Positions 60,016-64,000 of a DNA stretch of 64,000 bases are shown piece by piece. Position 1 is the first letter of the stretch. Every line of letters begins with the position of its first letter. The DNA comes from Streptomyces durocortorensis (GTDB lineage Bacteria > Actinomycetota > Actinomycetes > Streptomycetales > Streptomycetaceae), in NCBI RefSeq assembly GCF_031760065.1, contig NZ_CP134500.1, forward strand, positions 2,790,001 through 2,854,000. The letters run 5' to 3'. The translations under genes were made by a program, and so were the position numbers. The notes beneath the pieces were generated by a model that was given only the letters and a program-made list of their open reading frames with translations, had not been told where the DNA came from and searched no databases.

Positions 60016-60531
60016 GTGAGCGAGAAGAAGGTCAGTCTGCTGGAGGGCTTCAAGGCCTTCCTGACACGCGGCAATGTGGTCGACCTCGCGGTGGCTGTCG
60101 TCATCGGTGCAGCGTTCACCAACATCGTGAACGCGTTCGTCAAGGGCATCATCAATCCGCTCGTCGGTGCGTTCGGCACGCAGGACCTGGACAGCTACAG
60201 CTCCTGCCTCCGGGGCCCCTGCACCACGAACCCGCAGACCGGGGAGATGGAGGGGATCAGAATGCTGTGGGGCTCGGTGCTCAGCGCCACCCTCAGCTTC
60301 CTGATCACCGCCGCCGTCGTGTACTTCCTGGTGGTGCTGCCGATGGCCAAGTATCTGGCCAGGCGGGCGGCGATGCAGGCCGCCAAGGACGGGGTGCAGG
60401 AGACGCTGGAGGTCAGCGAGCTGGAGGTGCTGAAGGAGATCCGCGACGCCCTGCTCGCACAGCGCACCGGCGGTGCGCCGGACGGCTCCGGTGGGGCGGG
60501 CCCCGGCGGCCTCCCGGGCGGGGACCGGTAG
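60016..60531 (+). CDS. mscL: Large-conductance mechanosensitive channel MscL
   Basis: A 171-residue channel. LLEGFKAFLTRGNVVDLAVAVVIGAAFTNIVNAFVKGIINPLVGAF is helix 1 with the N-terminal amphipathic helix; the loop has a CxxxxxC pair (SCLRGPCTTN); helix 2 is SATLSFLITAAVVYFLVVLPM and a charged cytoplasmic helix follows. It opens on hypo-osmotic shock. GTG 60016 is preceded by GAAGG at 7 bases; the earlier ATG would add an unconserved stretch. Length and topology fit, with a Gly-rich tail. Confidence 0.95.
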   Translation: MSEKKVSLLEGFKAFLTRGNVVDLAVAVVIGAAFTNIVNAFVKGIINPLVGAFGTQDLDSYSSCLRGPCTTNPQTGEMEGIRMLWGSVLSATLSFLITAAVVYFLVVLPMAKYLARRAAMQAAKDGVQETLEVSELEVLKEIRDALLAQRTGGAPDGSGGAGPGGLPGGDR

Positions 60532-60547
60532 CCCGCCGCGCACCGGC

Positions 60548-60772
60548 TCAGATGTGGTGGGGCGGCTTCTCGTCCAGAAAGCGGGCAAGGTCGGCGGCGC
60601 TGCCACCGGCGAGAGGCCGCTCACCCCACCCCTGGTCCGTATCGTCCGCGGACTGCCGGTCCAGCGGATCGTCGAAGACCAGAACCGGCTTGGGCTTCGG
60701 TTCCTCAGGCAGCTGCCCCGACGGCTGCTGCTGCTTCGCATCGCGCGGGCGGGGGGCGGGGGCGGCGCTCAT
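60548..60772 (-). CDS. Small conserved-type hypothetical protein
   Basis: A 74-residue, Pro/Gln/Lys-rich acidic protein from ATG 60772 (MSAAPAPRPRDAKQQQ) ending GGSAADLARFLDEKPPHHI. It has no signal or membrane segment and is probably disordered. I do not know its function. Codon bias is good and it ends 17 bases from the mscL stop, tail to tail. Confidence 0.55.
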   Translation of the reverse strand: MSAAPAPRPRDAKQQQPSGQLPEEPKPKPVLVFDDPLDRQSADDTDQGWGERPLAGGSAADLARFLDEKPPHHI

Positions 60773-61065
60773 GCTTCCAGGGTACGGCGGACCCACGGGG
60801 AGACGTGAGCCGCCGTGGGGCCGGGCGGCGGCCGTCAGAGCGGCCCTTCGGATCGAGCAGGTCCCCGCCCGAGAGCTCAAGGCCCCGCCTGAACCGGACC
60901 GTGCGCCTCGCGGCACCGCTGAGCTGTGGTTTCGTGCGGGACCTTGGACCCTTGTGCGGTTGTGAACGCCTTCACGAAATCTGGGACGCGCGGGACCGTA
61001 CGCATCGCGCCCCGCCCGCCGGTACGTTCGACGCACACCCCCGCGCCGACGTGAGGAGCCGCCCG

Positions 61066-62235
61066 ATGCCCCGCGAGGACCAGACCCCTGAGAACCGGGC
61101 TTCCGAAAACCGGGCCCCCGGCAACCCGCCGCTGCTCGACGCGTTGACGGACGTGGCCGGTATCCGCGTCGGGCATGCCGAGGTCGCCGGTGCGGGCGCG
61201 TTGAGCGGTACGACCGTCGTCCTGGCGCCCGAAGGGGGCGCGGTGGCCGCCGTGGACGTGCGGGGCGGCGGGCCGGGGACGCGGGAGACGGACGCACTGG
61301 ACCCGCGCAATCTGGTGCAGCGGGTCGACGCGGTCGTCCTCACGGGCGGCAGTGCGTACGGGCTCGACGCCGCGTCCGGCGTGATGGCCTGGCTGGAGGA
61401 GCGGGGCCGGGGTGTCCAGGTCGGCGCGGACCCCGCCCAGGTGGTGCCGGTCGTTCCGGCCGCCGCCCTCTTCGACCTCGGCCGGGGCGGTGACTGGCGG
61501 GCCCGGCCCGACGCGTCGACCGGGCGCGCGGCGGTGGAGGCGGCGGCCGCCACGGGCCCCGGGGAGCCGGTCGCCGAGGGCGGTGTGGGGGCGGGTACGG
61601 GGGCGGTGGCCGGGCAGCTCAAGGGCGGGATCGGCGCGGCGAGCGTACGTCTGGCGTCGGGCGTGACGGTGGCGGCCCTGGTCGCGGTGAACGCGGCGGG
61701 TTCGGTGGTCGACCCCCGGACCGGGGTGCTGTTCGGGGAGTACGGGGCCGGGTCGGAGTCGCCCGCGCATCCCCGGCCGGGGGAGCCGCCCGCGTACCCC
61801 CCGGCCGAGGTCCACGCGGAGGCGCTGCGGCGGCTGGCGCGGGAGCGGGAGGCGGCCGGGGGCGGGGCGCCGCCGTTCAACACGACGATCGCGGTGGTCG
61901 CCACGGACGCGGATCTGGTCCGGGCTCAGGCCCAGAAGCTGGCGGGCACCGCCCACGACGGGCTGGCCCGAGCGGTGCGCCCGGTCCATATGCTGACCGA
62001 CGGGGACACGGTGTTCACGCTGGCCACGGGGCGGGTGCCGGTGCCCTCGCAGGACCCGGTCGCGGTCAACGAGATCCTGGCGGCGGGAGCGGATGTGCTG
62101 GCCCGCGCCATCGTGAAGGCGGTGCGAGCGGCCCGTACGGTCACGGGGCCGGGCGGGACGTTCCTCTCGTACACGGCCCTGTACGGCGACCAGCACGCCC
62201 CTGCCGGATGCGAGGGGGGCGTGCGGCGCGGGTGA
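61066..62235 (+). CDS. P1 family peptidase (DmpA/BapA-like)
   Basis: A 389-residue Ntn-type aminopeptidase: LTDVAGIRVGHAEV at the start, VVLTGGSAYGLDAASGVMAWLEERGRG, VPAAALFDLGRG, GGVGAGTGAVAGQLKGGIG and PFN-T273-TIAVVATDADL, where the precursor would cleave itself before the Thr. EILAAGADVLARAIVKAV ends the core. It removes N-terminal residues or beta-amino acids; substrate not predictable. ATG 61066 has GAGGAG upstream. The first 25 residues (Glu/Asn/Pro-rich) are an extension. Confidence 0.9.
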   Translation: MPREDQTPENRASENRAPGNPPLLDALTDVAGIRVGHAEVAGAGALSGTTVVLAPEGGAVAAVDVRGGGPGTRETDALDPRNLVQRVDAVVLTGGSAYGLDAASGVMAWLEERGRGVQVGADPAQVVPVVPAAALFDLGRGGDWRARPDASTGRAAVEAAAATGPGEPVAEGGVGAGTGAVAGQLKGGIGAASVRLASGVTVAALVAVNAAGSVVDPRTGVLFGEYGAGSESPAHPRPGEPPAYPPAEVHAEALRRLAREREAAGGGAPPFNTTIAVVATDADLVRAQAQKLAGTAHDGLARAVRPVHMLTDGDTVFTLATGRVPVPSQDPVAVNEILAAGADVLARAIVKAVRAARTVTGPGGTFLSYTALYGDQHAPAGCEGGVRRG

Positions 62236-62315
62236 GGGGCGCGCGAGGGCGGCCGACTGGGCGCCTGCGCAAGGGAGTTCATCCCAACCGCCCGAAATGC
62301 GCCGGGAACACCGGG

Positions 62316-62341
62316 GGAACTTTCTGCGTGCGCCCTACGTT
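62316..62341 (+). promoter_or_regulatory. Candidate ECF-sigma promoter of the DUF6227 gene
   Basis: GGAAC (-35) and CGTT (-10) separated by 17 bases, the spacing and wording used by many ECF sigma factors, 88 bases upstream of the start. Confidence 0.35.
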
Positions 62342-62428
62342 TTTACGAACCCCGGTCACGATGTCAGACTCAGGGACTACGTTGAGCACGCATCAAGTAA
62401 CACGCGGCGACGGCCTGGAGACAGCACC

Positions 62429-63175
62429 TTGAGCGATCCGTACGAGACAACCGAGCAACACCTCGACCGACTCCTGCGACGCGCCCTCAACTCTTTCGAC
62501 CTTCCCGACAGCACGGTCGACCGCCTCGGTTCGGCGCTGGCGCACAGCAGTTCGCTGCATTCGTCGCACCACAGCTCCGTGCTGCACCGCGAGACCTACC
62601 GCCACACGTATCTCCTCGCCGACGGCTCCGCCCTGACTCTCTGGGAGCTGGTGCACAGCGGCGGCCGGGACGTCCGGGCCCCGCGTCGGCACGAGTTGTA
62701 CGACGTGGAGGGCGACGCCCGCATCGCCGCGTCCCGCCTCGCCGGGAGCTGCTCCGACACCCCGGTCTTCGGCGAGGAGGGCGGTCAGGGGGAGATGGAG
62801 ATGCTGTCGGTTTTGATGTCCGCCCCGCCGGCCCCGCTCCCCCGGACGTACGCCCCCGACAATTCCGCGGACCACGCCCGCCGGGTGCTGCGCCGCGCGG
62901 AGAACGCCGACCGGCCGGGCGAGCGGAAGGCCTCGCTGCTCCGGGCCGCGTTCGCCCACCACATCACCCAGATCTTCGGGCGGCAGTGCCGGGTCGACGG
63001 CCAGGAGGCCGGATTCACGCTGTACGAGCACGCGTTCCTGCTGCTCGACGGCAGTGAGACGAGCCTGTGGGAGGTCGAGCACACGGCGACGCCCGACGGC
63101 CGCCATATGTGCGAGGTGTACGAGGACGAGGACGCCGCCCGTTCGGCGATGGAGAGCCGCACGCAGATCTGCTGA
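62429..63175 (+). CDS. DUF6227 family protein
   Basis: A 248-residue Streptomyces-type protein with two related halves: SLHSSHHSSVLHRETYRHTYLLADGSALTLWELVH and FTLYEHAFLLLDGSETSLWEVEH, each a YxHxxLLxDGSxxxLWExxH block, so probably two copies of one small beta domain. No membrane segment. TTG 62429 (LSDPYETTEQHLDRLL) has GGAG 8 bases upstream and matches the family start. Function unknown. A very strong hairpin follows. Confidence 0.75.
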   Translation: MSDPYETTEQHLDRLLRRALNSFDLPDSTVDRLGSALAHSSSLHSSHHSSVLHRETYRHTYLLADGSALTLWELVHSGGRDVRAPRRHELYDVEGDARIAASRLAGSCSDTPVFGEEGGQGEMEMLSVLMSAPPAPLPRTYAPDNSADHARRVLRRAENADRPGERKASLLRAAFAHHITQIFGRQCRVDGQEAGFTLYEHAFLLLDGSETSLWEVEHTATPDGRHMCEVYEDEDAARSAMESRTQIC

Positions 63176-63256
63176 TCTCAACGACGACTCGTCGAACCCG
63201 GTCAGCAGATACGGCCCCAGCTACGCCCCTGCCCCAGCTACGGACCCGGCTACCGT

Positions 63257-63300
63257 CCCGGCTCCGGTCCCGGCGAGTCGTCGCCGGGACCGGAGCCGGG
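63257..63300. terminator. Bidirectional terminator, DUF6227 and MFS genes
   Basis: Perfect 20-bp arms (CCCGGCTCCGGTCCCGGCGA and complement) with loop GTCG, between converging genes. Confidence 0.8.
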
Positions 63301-63364
63301 GCCGCCGTCCGCGCGGGGCGGTTCGCGTCAGCCTTCACCGGGCAGTCAGCGTCCGCCCCCGCCG

Positions 63365-64000
63365 TCAGTTCGCGTCCGCCTCCGCATGGGCGCGCGGTCG
63401 GGCGGGCAGCGCGAACATCACCAGGAAGATCACCGCGAGTACTCCGGCGACCCACCGCAGCGACTGCTGGAAGGCGTCGACGAAGGCCGGGCCGATCGCC
63501 TCGGGGGCCAGGCGGTCTCCGATCGCGCCGAAGAACACGACGGACACGAGGCCGAGGCCGAGTGCCGTCCCCATCTGCTGCACGGTGTTGATCAGCCCGG
63601 ATGCCGAACCGGCGTGTTCCTTGGGCACTTCGGAGAGGATCGCGTCGGTCAGCGGGGCCACGATCAGGCCCATCCCGATGCCCATGACGACCAGCGGCAC
63701 CGCCATCTGCCAGGGGGTGATGGCCATGCCGTAGTGCTCGGCCTCCCAGAGGTAGATCAGCAGCCCGGCGATCATGAGGAGCGCGCCGGCCTGGAGGACC
63801 TTGCGGCCGAAGCGGGGTACGAGCTTCTGTACGGAGATCCCGGCGGCCACCGAGACGGCGATGGAGAACGGGATGCCCGTCGTGCCCGCGCGCAGCACGC
63901 TCCAGCCGAGGCCCATCTGCATGTAGAGGGTCCAGACCAGGAAGAAGATGCCGAGGCCGATGCCGAAGGTGAGCTGCACGGCGATCCCCGCGGCGAAGCT
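63365..64000 (-). CDS. MFS transporter, C-terminal part (cut by window edge)
   Basis: At least 211 residues of a DHA2-type MFS protein whose start lies beyond 64000. Five or six membrane segments are seen (for example LTFGIGLGIFFLVWTLYMQMG, GIPFSIAVSVAAGISVQKLVPRFGRKV, VPLVVMGIGMGLIVAPLTDAIL), and SEVPKEHAGSASGLINTVQQMGTALGL is the hallmark segment of 14-helix drug exporters. It probably exports a drug or toxic compound. Ends in a basic/acidic tail AHAEADAN. Confidence 0.88.
   Translation of the reverse strand, partial: SFAAGIAVQLTFGIGLGIFFLVWTLYMQMGLGWSVLRAGTTGIPFSIAVSVAAGISVQKLVPRFGRKVLQAGALLMIAGLLIYLWEAEHYGMAITPWQMAVPLVVMGIGMGLIVAPLTDAILSEVPKEHAGSASGLINTVQQMGTALGLGLVSVVFFGAIGDRLAPEAIGPAFVDAFQQSLRWVAGVLAVIFLVMFALPARPRAHAEADAN

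Overview
The window is strongly GC-rich with third-codon-position G/C preference, frequent GTG and some TTG starts, at least two probable leaderless promoters, and proteins confined to or typical of mycelial actinomycetes: an SsgA-like protein, a SepX/GlpR-type septum protein, a tricorn protease and a DUF6227 protein. It reads as a Streptomyces (or close relative) chromosomal segment, with no plasmid or phage backbone.

Layout. 1-4.2 kb is an eroded accessory patch: the start of a hemC-like gene running off the left edge, an O-methyltransferase fragment, a serine hydrolase, a small membrane ORF, a TmrB-like P-loop protein, and an intact antitoxin beside only the tail of its PIN toxin. 4.2-10 kb holds a GNAT, a coupled serine hydrolase-SDR pair, a cobalt/nickel ECF-type importer (cbiMN fusion, cbiQ, cbiO) and the SsgA-like gene. 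10-25 kb has an MMPL exporter with its TetR regulator and dyad operators, a tricorn protease, a GT-C glycosyltransferase, a small LEA/CsbD-like protein, a translationally coupled Baeyer-Villiger monooxygenase-hydrolase-SDR operon opposite a MerR regulator, xthA and two GNATs. 25-29.4 kb carries an unusual membrane-anchored ECF sigma factor ending in an extracellular CAP domain, a divergent HTH protein and a secreted S1 protease.

30-36.3 kb is an arsenic island built as two divergent pairs: arsC-trxB-arsC2 against arsR-acr3, and arsR2-arsN1 against arsO. Each gene pair uses 4-base stop/start overlaps, and the second divergent promoter contains matching 14-bp dyads. Together the genes would reduce arsenate with thioredoxin, export arsenite, acetylate arsinothricin-like compounds and oxidise a flavoenzyme substrate. 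36.5-41.5 kb has a GbsR/MarR-ABC exporter unit, a hydrolase relic and a PucR regulator.

From the tRNA-Ala(CGC) at 42.1 kb to the right edge the region looks like conserved core: sepX/glpR, rimJ-like, mog, moaC, moeA/glp, galU against 5-FCL, penicillin acylase against a K+/H+ antiporter, an MFS gene, a CIRCE-preceded fmdB-type gene, mtnP, a SAF-like protein, mscL, a P1 peptidase, DUF6227 and an MFS gene cut by the edge. This core is interrupted at 55.12-58.10 kb by a 2,971-bp mobile unit with 17-bp inverted repeats and a 5-bp target duplication. It contains a dead IS1182-type transposase plus an intact alpha/beta-hydrolase passenger with its own TetR-like operator.

The items most worth following up are the sigma-CAP fusion, the passenger-bearing IS, the CIRCE at fmdB, and the arsenic island's fused ArsC and repeat-bearing ArsO. 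All functions are from reading the sequence; no database search was run.
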